Shown here piece after piece: positions 1 through 12,000 of a DNA stretch of 64,000 nt; positions within the stretch are counted from its first letter, which is position 1, and each line of letters starts with the position of its first letter. A model generated the notes under the pieces. That model searched no databases and was not told the DNA's origin. It saw only the letters and a program-made list of their open reading frames with translations. The position numbers and the translations under genes are program-made. Source of the stretch: Juglans regia (taxonomy: Eukaryota > Streptophyta > Magnoliopsida > Fagales > Juglandaceae); the NCBI RefSeq assembly GCF_001411555.2, contig NC_049901.1, forward strand, positions 26,388,372 through 26,452,371, written 5' to 3'.

Positions 1-540
1 CAGACCGGGTTTTAAAAAAGTTGACCAAATTAATAGTCATAGTCTGAAATAATCGTGTGTGCATGTGTGGTACTTGCAGTTGTTTAGTCATAAGCATTGA
101 TATTTTAATATGGAATATATTTGCAAATCATTGGCATGCACGAGCTAAAGAAACTTTACAAGGCTCCCAACATAAAATGTAATATGTGGAGCAGGACAAG
201 TAACCTTAATCTCTCTCAAAAAATTGCTCGTCCCACCCTTTTGCCTATATTGTTTTAACTTTTTTTTTTCTTTCCATTACACTAGGTCAAAAACATGTTT
301 GATCTACTGCCTTCCGACTTCCAAAATGTAATATACACCACATCATCATGCTCACCAACCTTTGATCTTCGAAACTATGTAGAAGTGCCACAAACAGTAA
401 CCGCATGATGGGTCTCTCTAGGCCTTACGTGAGTTCCATTGTTAGGGACCTTGGTCCGGTCCCTAAACATTAGGGGGGTCCATGAGGTCGCCTCGCCTTG
501 CTATGACCAGATGACTCATGCTAACTTGCATGGCCTTACA
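1..540. other. Unassigned sequence, no gene seen
   Basis: AT-rich sequence with no reading frame of note and no recognised repeat. It ends at the TGTAACGCCCC terminus of the LTR-like block that follows. Confidence 0.5.
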
Positions 541-1141
541 TGTAACGCCCCGTTCCCGTAGCGATCGAAGAGTTACTCCCTATAACTTAAAACTCACAAT
601 TCATCAATATATTTATAGACTCCAAAATATAACGTCATCAGAATACTACAAAATCTCTTAATAAAATCTGCCACTTCTCAGAAATCTTTTATAAGTAATC
701 CACTATACTTAAATAATCATCTCACCGATGCTCCATACTCCTAATCCTTAGCTGGACTATTCAAAAATCAACTGAAAAATATATGGAAATAAGGGGTGAG
801 TTATCAACAACTCAGTAAGCAGAGGACATATACTAGTGTGTAAACATAAGCATTTTCACAGAGTTCAGAATGCAGAAACAAAAAATTTTAGTATCAATAT
901 GCAAATCTAAAAAAAATACATATTATCAGAAAATCAGAGCGACTTTTCAAATATTTCGTATTCAGAAACCAACTTTTCATATTCAAATACTCATTTGGCA
1001 CAACATGACTGAACAACTTCGTCTTATCATATCAGAACAGAGACCATGTTTAACCCCCGTGGTAGGGTTGTGCATTCTGCAGAAAGCTAAGTAGAACATA
1101 AATCATCGTGTTACAAAAGCGATTGCACTCAGAACAGAAAA

Positions 1142-1290
1142 CCACTATTATATCCCGTGGCGGGCCAAAGGTCACTATTATCTCCCGTGACAGGGCCAGA
1201 GGTCACTATTATATCCCGTGACAGGGTTAGAGGTCACTATTATCTCCTGTGACAGGGCCATAGGTCACTATTATATCCCGTGACAGGGCC
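1142..1290. repeat. Tandem repeat, about 31-bp unit, five copies
   Basis: Five consecutive copies of a unit built on GGTCACTATTATATCCCGTG followed by ACAGGGCC. The copies differ by a few substitutions (tatatc/tatctc, gacagg/ggcggg). It lies inside the probable solo LTR. Confidence 0.85.
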
Positions 1291-2263
1291 ACATATCAAA
1301 GCAAAACAGAATCAGAATCACCATATCAGAGTCAGAATCAGAGTCAGAACAGAATCAGAAAGTCATGCCAAAGGTTTTTCAGATGCCACATCATATTAAA
1401 ACAGAGTACCGAATATTCAGATCATTTCACATTTTCCAAAACAGATTCAGAACATCTTCACATCACATGCGAAATTTATCAAATTTTCATATTTACTCAT
1501 TTGTCTCGTTCAATAACAGAATGCCAAAAATAAGCTCATGTCTACACTAGTCATGACAGAAAATATTTGCTTCTTAAACAGAATCTTATGAGTGATGTAG
1601 AACAAATATCTGAGGTTGTTTTCAGATTTCTTTTCATAACAAAACATGCACATTTTTCAAAAAGGACCTCAGTTCATTTTATTTTAATGCAAAGTTTAGC
1701 ATATGAACCCCGCTTAACTGGATTTCTTAGTTTTTCAGAATTTTCCTCAAAAATGCCGAACAAATATTAATCGTCACCTATAAAAATAATCACGTAACTT
1801 CCATAAATTTCCAACCAACCACGTATTTCGATATTAAAACTTAAAAATGCTAAAAGAACCTATTTTAAGAACCTCAAAACCTAAAATTCTCATAATACCT
1901 AAAATACCAACATTTTCTAAGACCATCAATATCCACTTAATCGAATTCGTACTGAAAAAGAAAATTTATCGAATAAGTATTATGATAATTATAGAACTCA
2001 ATAAAAAAATTAATATTCAAAAATATCTAAAATACCAACAATATTTTATAAATAAAAAGAATACATTGGTTACTAAACTTTTCCTAAAATAATTCACGAA
2101 AAACTCAGCTCTTATGAAAAATAGATTTACTTCCTTTAACTAACAATATTATTAAAATACAATACAATATTTATTGAAACTTAAAACAAAATCCTATTTA
2201 AATATAAACTCAACACAAAAAAAAAAAAAATACTTCTCAGCCGAAAACTCAAACTGTGAACTT

Positions 2264-2389
2264 TCCTAATATATATACATATATATATATATATATATTC
2301 AGTTAAAACTAGTAAGTGCCCAAGTTAAAACTTTACTTATAAATACACACACACACACACACACACCCAAGTTAAAACTTTACTTATAA

Positions 2390-2435
<46 letters not shown>
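2264..2435. repeat. Compound AT/AC microsatellite with a duplicated block
   Basis: An (AT)n tract is followed by two copies of a block that reads cccaagttaaaactttact and ends in a long (AC)n run, then a short (AT)n tract. The pattern suggests slippage plus a tandem duplication of about 50 bp within the LTR. Confidence 0.85.
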
Positions 2436-2436
<1 letters not shown>

Positions 2437-3867
2437 AACACCCTATACGTAAAACAAACGATAAACATACAAAAGAATAAAAGAAAAACATGCAGCGGCG
2501 GCAGGGACTCACCGAGATGGTGAAGTGCGACGGCACGGTGTATGAAGGGAGGTGGTGCACTCGGTGGCTAAGCATTGAACGAGAAAGAGAGAGAGAGATG
2601 CACGGTGAAAGAGAGCTTACGGGAGAGTAAACCGAACGTGAGAGACAGAAAATAGAGAGGGAGATTACCGTGCGGCGGGGTGGCAAGAGGCAAACCTGGA
2701 GTGACAGAAAACTTCGCTGGCGGTTTCTGGAGCCGCAACGTGAAGGAGCTCTCGGTGGTTAATGGTTGTAATGGCTCACGGTAGGAGGAAAAACATCCTC
2801 TGTTTCGGGAGTGAAAAACAGAGGCTTGCGGTATGGCTATCGAAGGCTACACTGGTGGGTTCACGGCTGGGTCACGGTGGCGGCGTATGGCAGCGTTGAG
2901 GAGGAGCATGCGGCGACTTGACTTCCTTGGGAGGCTACGTTTTCCAGGAGACGGTTAGGTAAAACCGTGAAGATGCAGGTTGGCTTTTGGCCGTGCGCGG
3001 GCGAGTCTCTTGCCGTGCGTTCCGAGTGCTCAGAGTCTCTCGTGGTGCAATGGTTGCCCACGGTTGCTGACCTCCTTGTATGAGCGGGACGCTCTCACGG
3101 TAATGGCATGCTGCTGCGGCTGAGGCCGAGATAGACATGATGGCACACAATGAGGCATTGAGCCTTGGTGAAGGATGCTAACGTCGTCAGTTTTACGTGC
3201 GTGGAGATGGAGGTTGGCATCGAACTAGGAGGGGCTGCACGATGGTGAACTCTGGAGGCTGGTGGCGGCGATGGCACAAGGTAGTTTTCGAAGGTCTAGG
3301 ATGAAAGTGTGCATCTATATGGGTGATCAGAAAAATCCTAAAGTTAGAAAAGAGAAAGACGTGCCTGGGTAGTGCTGTGCGTGGGACAGTAAAATAAATA
3401 AATAAAATAATAATTAAAGTCCAACAATAAAATTATTCACTAAAGCAAAGTGTAAATTTAAAAACAAACACTAATTAATATCACCAAAGCACATCAAAGT
3501 AAATTTCACAACCTAAGAATTATAAAATAAATCCAACGAGAAAATTTGATAAATTTTAAAACAAGAACAATAATATTTAAATTAATTAAAAATAAATAAA
3601 TAAATAATCTTCCACATAAAATAAATAAATACGCTAAAATACAGGGTATTACACACGTATGACTTATATGCTTTATGGGATAAGGGTTTCTTCTCTGGAA
3701 TGGTGGGGGTTTTGGGGGGCTGGAAGTCTAAGTACTAGATTTGGGGCTGGTAAGCTGGGTATGGGATTTTGTCCAAGTAATCTGAGAGGAGTGGACTTGA
3801 ATAAGGGTGCATAAGGGCTATTTTGGGCTTAGGTGTTTCGATAAGGGTACTGTTTTTTGGTCACTTC

Positions 3868-4583
3868 TTCTTGTAGCCGAGCCAAACCAAAAGTAGCAGC
3901 AAGAGTATTTGGTTTGAACATAGTAACAATAATTCGCAATTCATCTTTTAAACCACTTAGAAAAGTACTTATACGAAACTCTTCACTTACCCCACTTATT
4001 TTGTTAGATAGGTTCTCAAAAGTTGTTCGGTAATCCTCTACTCTCCCTGTCTACCTCAATTTGGTGAATTCACCCATTGGATCCCCGTATGCCGAAGGCC
4101 TGAATCTGGTGCGGAGAGCCTCCAAGAAGTCACCCCATTTTGTCACTGGGCTTGATTCTTTCAGCCAATAATACCAAGTCAGCGCCTTCCCTTCCATGTG
4201 AAAAGAAGTAATTCCAACTTGTGGTCATCCTCCAGAGTCTCAAAACAATTGAAGAACTGCTGCGCCTTCAAGATCCATTAGCTGGGATCTCCCCCATCGA
4301 AGCGAGGAAAATCCAATCAAAGTGATCAATCATGGATTCCCCCGTGTCCATCAAACATAGGATTAGCATTTACTTTTACATTGTTAGAAGTCCTTTCCCC
4401 TGAACTGAGTTTAGTCATAATTTGTACCAAGCTGTCATAGCTTGATGCCAAATTATTGAGTTGCTGCAGCATACCTTCTACTAGCATTTCATGCCTGGAT
4501 TGCTCTTCCTTTAGTGTAGCGGTTACCCCTTGTAAATTGTTTACTGTTTCAAATAAATGTGATAGCCGTGTTCCCTCAGCCAT
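3868..4583 (-). pseudogene. Ty3-gypsy gag remnant
   Basis: On the minus strand a frame starts MAEGTRLSHL at 4583, with a Gln/Leu-rich coiled-coil-like stretch (LQQLNNLASSYDSL). It then runs into the conserved retrotransposon gag core, broken by frameshifts and stops: PRFDGGDPS near 4330-4300, FETLEDDHKLEL, then WYYWLKES-like, FRPSAYGDP-like and LRQTGRVEDY-like remnants, ending near a GLARLQEE-like motif at about 3870. This is the structural protein of a gypsy element and is no longer translatable. No pol domain follows, so it is an isolated fragment. Whether it belongs with the neighbouring LTR-like block is not shown by the sequence. Confidence 0.75.
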
Positions 4584-6627
4584 GTCACAGGAACGCGACT
4601 TTGAGACCAATTTGTTGTGGTCCAGGAAATTATTTCAGGTAAATTATGGCAATTCGAGTAGCCAGGCACTCGGTTGCACACGGCAAGATGAAATTCAAAT
4701 TAATGATCATCTTCTTTCATAATATGCTAGCCTTTAATAGGAGTTTACAAACTGGCTATTAATTAGGAAATAACTTACCCACTTCGCACGGACTAGTGCG
4801 TTAACAAATAACAACCCACTTAACAAATCATGGCCCATGAACTATAACAGCCCATTGACGTAGTCTAGCCCAACTAAATTAAAAAAACATGCATAAACGA
4901 TAATACCCTTTAACAATAAAAGTAATTCCCTAACTTACGTAGCCCTACTACACTTAGGCATTTTGGGCGTGTAACAGTTCCGGTTTGAAGAGAGATTGCT
5001 ACTGTGGCCTTGTTGGGTTTCTCGATTTTTCTGTGTAAGGCTCTATCGGGTGCTCTATTTAATTTATGGAAATAGGGACTATATTTTGAGGAGTTGGCAG
5101 AAGGGAAGATATATAGATAGGAGGAACTATTTGGACATGTGAAATTCAAAATCCATCACGGATGAAGGCCTGATATGAGAGCCAAAACTTATTTACGTTG
5201 GTTTCTTGATAGTTCTCCATCCATTATCATGCAAAATTTATAAAAATCTGTCTCCGAGTTTTTGTTGACTTTCATGGGATTCACCAAATCCAACAAAGAA
5301 CTTCTCATCAAAGTCTATGTTCTTTGTTTCACGCTATATATGATGCTAACGCTTGGATAGAACACAAGTTCTGACGGCTTGTTTGAACGGCAGAAAGAAA
5401 TGATGATCAAGAGAATCCTGTCGACATGGCTTTCAGATAGTTTTGCCGCAGGCTGTTTTAAAAGCCAAAAATGGGGTCCATTTTGTATCAGTGAAGCATG
5501 AAACGTTGCAAGGAAGAAAACATCACGATACTTCCAGTTTTGGCCGAAACATTGCAAGGAAGTAAACACAATTTTTCATGGGAACAATATACGGCTGAAA
5601 ATAAACAGTTTTTTTTTCTTGCCCTATTTTTCAGTTTGAATAAGCATCTTGAAGTGCAAATAAACGGTTTTAAGCCGATTCATACGGGACAAATGCCAAG
5701 TAAGCAAGTTTTAACTTAACTTTTATATAATTAAATAGATATGTCACTTTTCTAACTGTGGCCCAAACCACATTCTCAGAGTCCGCCGGCGGGATTATAA
5801 AATTGCTTCTATAACGGTCCTCTTCTTAACTCAACTATGGAATATGGGCTCAAGTCCTCCAACTCTTTGGATTCACTGCCCATTTATTTTTGCCTTCCCG
5901 CATTGCATCATATGTACGTAATAGAGTTTTTGTCTCCACACCTTCCTCTTATATTCTTGTGATTAGTTTCAACGAACTCTTGTTTAGAGGAAAATAAAGG
6001 TGAAAATTGAATTCCATTCTCTAATCTCTCCCTCTTTCCCTATTTAGGTGAAATTGCATTTGTAGAGAGAGCTTTGACGATATATTTAGACAATGAAGTA
6101 GTGGAATTTCATGGTATTTCATCTATTTAGACAATGAACCTGAGGGCTCAGACAATGCAATCCCTTTTTCACCTTTTTCTATTCATTATCATATGGAAGC
6201 ACTCTCATGACACATCTTAAAAGACAAATCCCTAGTCCACTTCAAAGGTATTAAGCCCTGTAGATGAAGCAAATGAAGTCCCTTCATCTCACATTTACTC
6301 TTTGCAAAGGAATTAGAGTGGTCGGTGGGTCAATTGGCTTGCCCTCCCAAACCCCTAAGCCTGTTGGGCAATGGGCAGGCAACTTGCCCGTCCCAATAGG
6401 GTAAGTGGACGAAGTGTTTTAAGTTTTTAAGAAGCGGGTGGGTGAAAGTTTAGGTTTAACCCGTCAATTAGTATTTACGCACACATAGGAAAAACCCTAG
6501 GTCTCATCTTCTTTCTCTCCTTCTTCTCTTCACAAGCCATAAAGAGAGGCATGTCGACCTCTTCAGGAAGAGGAAGAGGACATCATCATATTAGACTTGA
6601 TTTATTTCTTGGTTCTATGCATAAATG
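4584..6627. other. Unassigned intergenic sequence
   Basis: No frame here looks like a protein. The 6300-6420 stretch is rich in GGGCAGG/CCTGCCC-type words and may be part of a subterminal-repeat transposon, but ends and duplications were not found. No host exon was recognised. Confidence 0.4.
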
Positions 6628-7325
6628 TAACACCCCGTCCTTGTGGTGAGATTTGTTAGAAAATTGATATTAGAAAAGAAGACGAGAGTTACTAATCTTT
6701 TTAAAACTTTTTACTTCCATACCCAGGGTGCAAGACTCCACATTATAAAATAAAACGTGTTTCGATAATAAAAGAGGTTTACAGCGGAAAACAGCAAACT
6801 TAAATTAAAGGCCTCTCATACATTTAAAACTCTTATGCCTAGACTTTCGTGCTCTTCTCCTTAGGCCGTGTCTGTCCTGACGTGTTCTACTCATTTAGTT
6901 CCTAAGGGGGGAGGGGCATACATAAAAATGAAAATAAGTCGAATACTCAATAAGCACTACTTCATACAGTAAAAATATACTAATATAGGTTTTCATTTAT
7001 GCATTCATCACTTCATACGTACCTTACGTACATAGGACATACATTCATTTTGAGAACATCACTAGGCGGGATTTTTCTTAAATATTTATCCTTAAAATCT
7101 TAATCATCCGTCTTAAATCAACCTTTAAGATTGTTACATTGGACATCATCCCCCCCTCCCCATAAAATCTCATAAAATGCTCAAGCCGTTTCCTTTAGAA
7201 AATTGTTTGGAATGACCTTCCAACAAAGGATAGGTTGTCCTCCATTCCCAATCGCTCTAGCACTATAGATCCCAAACGTGTTCTCTACTCACAAGAAATT
7301 AGAACCCTTAAGTGCCACTTTCTCA
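6628..7325 (-). mobile_element. Gypsy LTR-like fragment
   Basis: Begins TGTAACACCCCGTCC, the same kind of terminus as the block at 541, followed by LTR-like sequence including an 'aatactcaataagcactac' stretch resembling the corresponding part of the first LTR. The far boundary could not be found. The end given is where a MITE-like inverted repeat begins. Confidence 0.35.
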
Positions 7326-7328
7326 ATT

Positions 7329-7508
7329 GGGAAATGTTATTTGTACTTACAAATTTACTTACATAACAATACATATTGACATGTCAGCTATTGATATGCT
7401 GAAGATTATAAAATTTAAAAATCTAAATTTGAATCTAAAAAGAAAATTGATAAAATATGTCTTATACATAAAATTGTAAGTAAAATTATAAATATATGTA
7501 ACACTACT
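7329..7508. repeat. Short MITE-like inverted-repeat element
   Basis: The left end GGGAAATGTTATTTGTACTTAC and the reverse complement of the right end (GAGTAGTGTTACATATATTTATAATTTTACTTAC, aligned in parts) share the core TGTTA...ACTTACAAtTT over about 35 bp. AT-rich interior, no coding capacity. No clear target duplication. Confidence 0.4.
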
Positions 7509-8891
7509 CTAATAGATTATCAGTTCACCACAATCATATAGAGCAAAGGCATTTGGCCTTCTAAGTTTCCAACCCCTGAACTTTTAGATCTTGCTATGGT
7601 CGATTAGATTCTCATCATTTGAACCCATAGGAGTAACTATACATAAGTCTAAATAATCTCAGACTTCCACCGTCATTGCAGTCCTATGCCTTTTTTATGA
7701 TTAGAGTTGATAATGTCGTAACACAAATGTATGCCTATGGGGCTTACGCGGTGAAGTTTCGAATTCAAACAAATGGACTAATCAATAGTTCAACTCAATC
7801 TCTAATAATCCATTTTCTTTTAGGAGAGTTCAATCATCCATTGGTATCAGTATTGCTATAAATGTGGTGTATGGAAGAATTAGACGTGTATTCGATTATT
7901 GCCATATAGACTTGTATTGACTAATAAACTTATATGAAGATGCCCCGTGGAGATGTAGGAGATGCAACAAATCTCTATTCTGTACAAATCAATAGGCCTC
8001 ATTCCGACAGGTTCTACCATCAAAGCATGCTCCGATCGCACCTAACCGGGCAGGAAATTCTCTCATATCTCCGACCGAGCATATGAGAATAAGCGATTGC
8101 AGTTTTGAACTAAATAGCTAGTTGTGTTTGATTTCGTTAGGCTAGATTAGACACGTATGCACCTTCTTTTTACTTCAACGTTGAGCAAAAGGTTCGCCAA
8201 CCCCACATCTATTTATAAGAGGTAATCAAAGAGATATTAGGTCCCTTGAAGGTCAAAGTTTAAAAAAAAAAAAAAAAAAAAAAAAGAAATTAGAGATTTG
8301 CTTTAATTTGCATTTATACAAGATTGTCTAGCACTTCATAGACTAAGAATTCCTTTTAGAACAATGATACATTTACAACCTTTTTATAATTACTTTATAA
8401 TTCATTTTATTACGAACCAATGTAACTATGCCACTTCATAAGAAATAAAAAATGATGATCTACAATAGGAATACAAGTCAAAACATATCCCCGTCAGATT
8501 TCAACTATTGTCCCCATAATGAAAACTTGGTTTAGCACATCTTTGCAAAGGTCGTGAACGCAAAATAAGAAAAAAAAAAAAAAAGCAATCTTTGCCCCTG
8601 TTTCAACACTGGGAAAGCTTCCTGATCTCTGAAGATATAAAGGAAATCATATTCCTGACTCGTATTCAACCTCCATAATTTTTTAAGAAAGTTGTATGAA
8701 GAAGAGAGAGAGGAGCCAAAACTATTCATATCTCATATGCAGCACCCATAAAAATTTTGAATAATTGGGTTGATCAAAACGTTCCATATTAAGAACGTCA
8801 TAAGCAGAAAATTGATATCAAACTTCAATATAATCATGCAACCGTGAAGCCCTTTTCTTCTTTTTTCTTTTTTCCTCAAGTCCTATGTAGT
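7509..8891. other. Unassigned sequence downstream of the UBC gene
   Basis: No recognisable coding sequence. Contains an A-homopolymer of about 22 bp at 8262-8283 and a second A tract near 8570, which may mark old retroposon tails. No target duplications were identified. Confidence 0.4.
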
Positions 8892-8897
8892 TTTATT
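8892..8897 (-). promoter_or_regulatory. Candidate poly(A) signal of the UBC gene
   Basis: TTTATT on the plus strand reads AATAAA on the minus strand, about 160 nt downstream of the UBC stop codon at 9058. Spacing and strand fit a plant near-upstream element. There is no transcript evidence. Confidence 0.35.
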
Positions 8898-9057
8898 AAG
8901 ATGACCATCAGATGATGACCTGCTTCACAATATTCATCTTTCCTTTATCCTGAAGATGGCTTCTTTGAAGTTTTCTACAATCATAGATCAATTCACAAGT
9001 CATATCCTTCATGTTATAGTTTTAACATACACTTAGAAATTGATCTTCCAAGCAAAA

Positions 9058-12000
9058 TCAAGCTCCGGTTGCATATAAACGAGTCCATTCCTTCGCTGCA
9101 AGTTTCCAACCAACAGGGGCTAGTAATTAGTAATGACATGAATGACAAATGCTTGTAAATCCAACTGAAATAATTTCCACCACATCAGATTAATTATCTT
9201 TTTTTTTTATTGGCACCGGGTGTCTAGGAACAATGTCCCGATTAATCCCGAGAGTGCACAGGCCCTCAGCAAGGAGTTTCCCGCAAGTGCACCTTGGGTA
9301 ATTCAAGGAAAAAATCTCCCAATCCGATGACCCCGACAGATTGTTCTCACCCAAGGGGATTGGCCTTTACCACTTGAGCCAACCCCTAGGGGTTACATCA
9401 GATTAATTATCTTATAGTGAAAAAAAAGGAAAAAAATAATCTTATAGTGAAAATAAGCAACAATTTAGGCTCTACATAATAAAATGAAAACAAGTGATAA
9501 AAGGTAGATCGTATTGAAGATGTAGATATTTTAGGTCTCATGCTAGCATCTTGGTAGTAGCCAACTACAAATAATTAAATATTACCTGTCTCAACAGCTT
9601 CAGTTTCATTTGTCTTCCAATGCTTTGCAATGTTCTCGGAAAGGGGATCATCAGGGTTTGGAGCACTTAAAAGAGCTTGGATGCTGATCCAGTAAATCAT
9701 GTAACAACTTGTCAGTAAAGTCATCTCGCTTTGCTTTAAATATCATTTCACGACCCAAGATCCCATCATTTAAATTATCCATGCTTTCCTATTTACCTTT
9801 CTATTTCCACATGGTTTATATTAAATCTATCCTATACTTTTTTTTTCTTCTCGCTAGAAGATGATTTCCAAATCAATAAATTATTGGGGATGCACGAAAT
9901 CACCTCAGCAATACTGTTCGGATTTGGAGGGCTGGACTCCATTTGTCTTTAAGAATATCAAGGCATATCCGTCCAAGCTGATATAAACATTCTTTATATC
10001 CAGAAAGAAGAAACCTCAAATTTCAAGCAAGGGAAAGGAGCAAAAGAAGCAGATACTACTTACCTTATCAATATTAGGATGATATATTTTGGTCAGGAAC
10101 CGAACCTGTCAGGAAAAAGTGCAGTTAACAGAAACAAAAATAAGTGCAAAGGCAACAAGATTGAGAACAAAAAACTCATCTAAATATTGCAAGGAAAAAA
10201 CAAAAGAAACTAAACTTCTTTGAAAAGGTTCTTCAAATATAACAGAACACGCTTGAGGAGCATGGGAAAGGAAAAAAAGATCACTTATTCAACCATGCAT
10301 TTAAACAGAATGCAATATTAGTAGCTATGCTATTTTCTTATATTTTGTGTATAGAAAATAATAAAAACATTACAACACAAATATCTTGAAATTTAAATGG
10401 ATACATTGTTATGTAAGCGATGTAGGCTGCTTTAATTTAGGTAGTGCAGTTTGTCATTCAAGGGAGGCCTGCGTAACTGAGTGAGAGAGAGAACCCTAAA
10501 GCTAACCCCACCGTCACCCTTCACCTAAGGCATTGACCGGCGTAACCCTTCACCTAAGACACCCCACCACCACCATAGACAAGGCCGATGGACTCCGGCA
10601 TTTCTGCTAAGGGCACTTCTGGCGTCGGTCCTCCCTCTGGCGATCTCCTTTGGCAGCCTTGAATTTCTCAAGTTTCTCGGATGTTAAGGAGTTTCTCGGA
10701 GGCGTAGTCGACCGTCGTACCTGTGCCTCCCCGACACAAACAAGACTAACGGACTCCGACGACTCCTCTGACGGCACATCGATGTCGGTCCTCCCTCCGG
10801 CAACGAGATTCAGAATCGTCAAGGAGATCATACAAACCGTCTGTCGGATCTGTGCCTCCCCACCACAAACAATACCGTCGGGCTCGAGTGACTCTTCTGA
10901 AGGCACTCCGGCAATTGGATTTTCTCAGGAAACCACTCCTTTGATTTTTCCGGTGCAAACCTACATCAGATTTGCATGTTTCGGGAGATGCCGGAGATGA
11001 CGAAGTGAGAGGAGCTGATGTTTTGGGAGATGATGCTATGATTTGGGACCAGAGGATGATGACGCGTGACGCGGATTCATTTCAGATGGAAGGTGAGAGG
11101 TGGTTGAAGGTGGAATCAAAAACTTTCGTTTTTACGAAAGAGGGAGGAAACAGCTTTCGCATCTCTAAATGTAGTAAAATGATAGCTAAGTTCATGTGCC
11201 TATGTGGGATGGCAACTCATGGGTTGGTAAGGGGATAGAGGATTGTTTAGAACTCATCTGTCATGATGGATTCTTCAGGGAGTTAAGGATGGGTAATGGA
11301 GTTCTCATCATTCAACATCATATTAACGCAAGGGGCATTTTTCTGCAACTTTTAGAATTCCAGAATGGGAGGAAAGGTTTGTTAGTGATTCCTAATAGCA
11401 GAAATGGCATCGGATGGAAAGGTTTTCTGAATTCCATCCAAAGCGTCACTGGGTCCAAAGTCGTTGTTCTAAAGCATGCAAATAGAGGGAAGTTCGTTGA
11501 TGGAAAGACAGTGGGAAGGTCTTCCTGGATCAAAGGTGCCTCGTACACCTCGATGTTGAGGTCACCAACGGGTAATCCAGTCGAGTATAGCTCCGCGGCG
11601 GAAGGAAAGGATAAGACACTTGTAGGAGACAAAGGCTGTCAAGTGAAATTGGGAGAAGTGGAGGGTCAGCACCATGTGGTACAAGGTGGAATGGCTACCT
11701 CGGTCGGGTGTTTGAGTGTGGGAGAAGTGGAGGGGCTCTTGTGTGCTATTAAAACTCAATTGACGGGAGTTATGGAGTATGTGAGAGATCTTATAATTAA
11801 TGTAGATAAGGGGTTGGACCTGATCTTGGGTTCGGGTGGTGGGTTGAAAACGGACGATGGGGCTCAGGGGGGGTAGATCATACGAGTTTGAAGGCCTCAA
11901 GTGAACCGGCAAAGGGCACTTCGATGCCGTCACAGATAGGGTCATCGAATGCCGACATCACTGTTAACGCCAATTTGCCGTCTAACTACACTCAGTCACC

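Larger units (their letters stand above)
541..3653 (-). mobile_element. Probable solo LTR of a Ty3-gypsy element
   Basis: The block starts TGTAACGCCCCG and ends GGGTATTACA, so read on the minus strand it runs TGTAATACCC...GGGGCGTTACA, the TG...CA ends common in plant gypsy LTRs. About 3.1 kb long, it contains a 31-bp tandem repeat, AT and AC microsatellites and no coding capacity. No PBS, polypurine tract or second copy is adjacent, so a solo LTR is the simplest reading. The flanking 5-mers (TTACA left, CACGT right) do not match, so either the target duplication has decayed or one boundary is slightly off. The small open frames inside it are not conserved genes. Confidence 0.55.

Noticed and set aside
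2384..3277. Minus-strand frames with Ser/Cys-rich or AC-repeat-coded translation
   Set aside because: Inside an LTR-like block. The translation derives from microsatellite and CT-rich sequence.
8532..8729. 65-codon minus-strand frame downstream of UBC
   Set aside because: No motif. It lies beyond the candidate poly(A) signal, and a low-complexity A/T run supplies many of the residues.
10607..11000. Overlapping frames of about 100 codons on both strands
   Set aside because: GC-rich 5' leader of the ORF1-only LINE relative, with internal duplication of 'cgtctgtcggatctgtgcctcccc'-type words. No protein similarity recognised on either strand.
11318..11945. Minus-strand frames of 104 and 127 codons
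   Set aside because: Shadows opposite the LINE ORF1 frame.
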